NCBI RefSeq assembly: GCF_015097055.1
Contig: NZ_AP023366.1
Span: 3,065,001-3,129,000 of the forward strand
Length of the DNA stretch: 64,000 bases
Source of the DNA: Effusibacillus dendaii
GTDB taxonomy: Bacteria > Bacillota > Bacilli > Tumebacillales > Effusibacillaceae
Direction of reading: 5' to 3'
The notes beneath the pieces were generated by a model, which was given only the letters and a program-made list of their open reading frames with translations, was not told the DNA's origin and did no database searches. Both the position numbers and the translations under genes were made by a program. Shown here in pieces: positions 63,480 through 64,000 of the stretch; the stretch's first letter is position 1, and every line of letters begins with the position of its first letter.

Positions 63480-64000
63480 TCAGACTGTCCGATACGAGCC
63501 GTCTTCCGTTTTGGCAATTTTATTTTCGCGCATGAGTTTTTCCAGATGTCCCAGTACGGTTCGTTCTGCTACCCACAGCACGCTTGGATGGACTTGCCCC
63601 GCATAAATGGCTTGCACCAGTTCGGCTGCGTTTCGCGGCTGTTCCGCCAATAAACGTAAAACCTGCTGTTCGCGCTCCAGGCGGCGTTGGATGAAAAATT
63701 CAATTTTGGCCATCGTGTCATGAACCCATTCACCGTGACCGGGAGCAATCAAGGCGGGTTTCAACTCCAAAAAGCGGTGCAGCGTTTGCAGGTAATCGGT
63801 CAAATCGCCGTCGGGCGGTCCAATCCAGGTGGTGCCTTCCGCTACAATGTTGTCGCCGGTGACCAACAGTTTTTCCGTTTCCAGCCAGAGGCTCAGATGA
63901 CCGCGCGTGTGGCCGGGCGTATGCAAAACTTGCAGTTGTTTGCTGCCGACTGTGATCATGTCGCCTTCCTGATATGTAATCTGTACGGTGTAAGGCGAAA
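63480..64000 (-). CDS. Metallo-beta-lactamase-fold hydrolase, C-terminal part
   Basis: The frame is open through the right edge, so the N-terminus is outside the window. Visible residues include VLHTPGHTRGHLSLWLETEKLLVTGDNIV and LIAPGHGEW, the second half of the glyoxalase II/LACTB2-type MBL site, and a C-terminal winged-helix-like domain (RTVLGHLEKLMRENKIAKTEDGSYR). LACTB2/RNase-like family members have this layout. The ATG at 63959 is internal, since family sequence (YQEGDMITVG) continues before it. Confidence 0.85.
   Translation of the reverse strand, partial: SPYTVQITYQEGDMITVGSKQLQVLHTPGHTRGHLSLWLETEKLLVTGDNIVAEGTTWIGPPDGDLTDYLQTLHRFLELKPALIAPGHGEWVHDTMAKIEFFIQRRLEREQQVLRLLAEQPRNAAELVQAIYAGQVHPSVLWVAERTVLGHLEKLMRENKIAKTEDGSYRTV

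Overview
The window looks like chromosome of an aerobic or facultative Gram-positive Firmicute of the Bacillales type. Shine-Dalgarno sites are strong (AGGAGG-like), GTG and TTG starts are common, and there are two ydaO-type c-di-AMP riboswitches, a KimA-type potassium importer, DUF1294 and DUF2294 proteins and a TPP riboswitch with a terminator platform. Family-level placement (for example Alicyclobacillaceae) is only a guess.

Layout. 1-10 kb: start of a CopC-like protein, a histidine kinase and response regulator fused out of frame by a deletion, a HAD hydrolase, a two-gene ThiF/N-acyltransferase operon divergent from an HD-GYP phosphodiesterase, a nitroreductase with a 12-G tract as its ribosome site, and a c-di-AMP/potassium block (riboswitch, DUF2294, kimA, second riboswitch, broken NlpC/P60 gene). 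10-16 kb: an aliphatic amidase operon amiS-amiE-amiB with a textbook sigma-54 promoter, divergent from a 954-residue regulator that joins an AmiC-like sensor to a sigma-54 activator. 16-25.5 kb: a LIV-type ABC importer, an IclR regulator, fdhD and an FdhF/YdeP-type molybdoenzyme; the importer and the regulator/fdhD gap share a 19-bp inverted repeat. 25.5-29 kb: decayed serine acetyltransferase and ycgQ/ycgR-like genes around a second IclR regulator.

29-54.6 kb is a large co-oriented aromatic-acid catabolic island: Rieske dioxygenase alpha/beta, 4-hydroxybenzoate 3-monooxygenase, a broken ThDP decarboxylase, two aldehyde dehydrogenases, a broken and an intact MFS carrier, two paralogous acyl-CoA ligases, an AraC-type response regulator, a complete molybdenum hydroxylase set (XdhC, large subunit, CoxG, FAD and 2Fe-2S subunits), an enoyl-CoA hydratase, UbiX, an iron alcohol dehydrogenase, an R2lox-type oxidase and UbiD. 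The likely logic is uptake, hydroxylation, aldehyde oxidation, CoA activation and prenyl-FMN-dependent decarboxylation of aromatic acids. The true substrate cannot be read from the sequence.

54.6-64 kb: sbcD and sbcC are both broken and sbcC is cut by a truncated insertion sequence. Then come a TPP-riboswitch-controlled SDR, tRNA-Val(GAC), an IS607 element with a cut tnpB, a PucR C-terminal remnant, two metallo-beta-lactamase-fold proteins and a Nudix protein. At least ten genes in the window are broken, several by deletions of tens to hundreds of bases, which marks an eroding region of genome.
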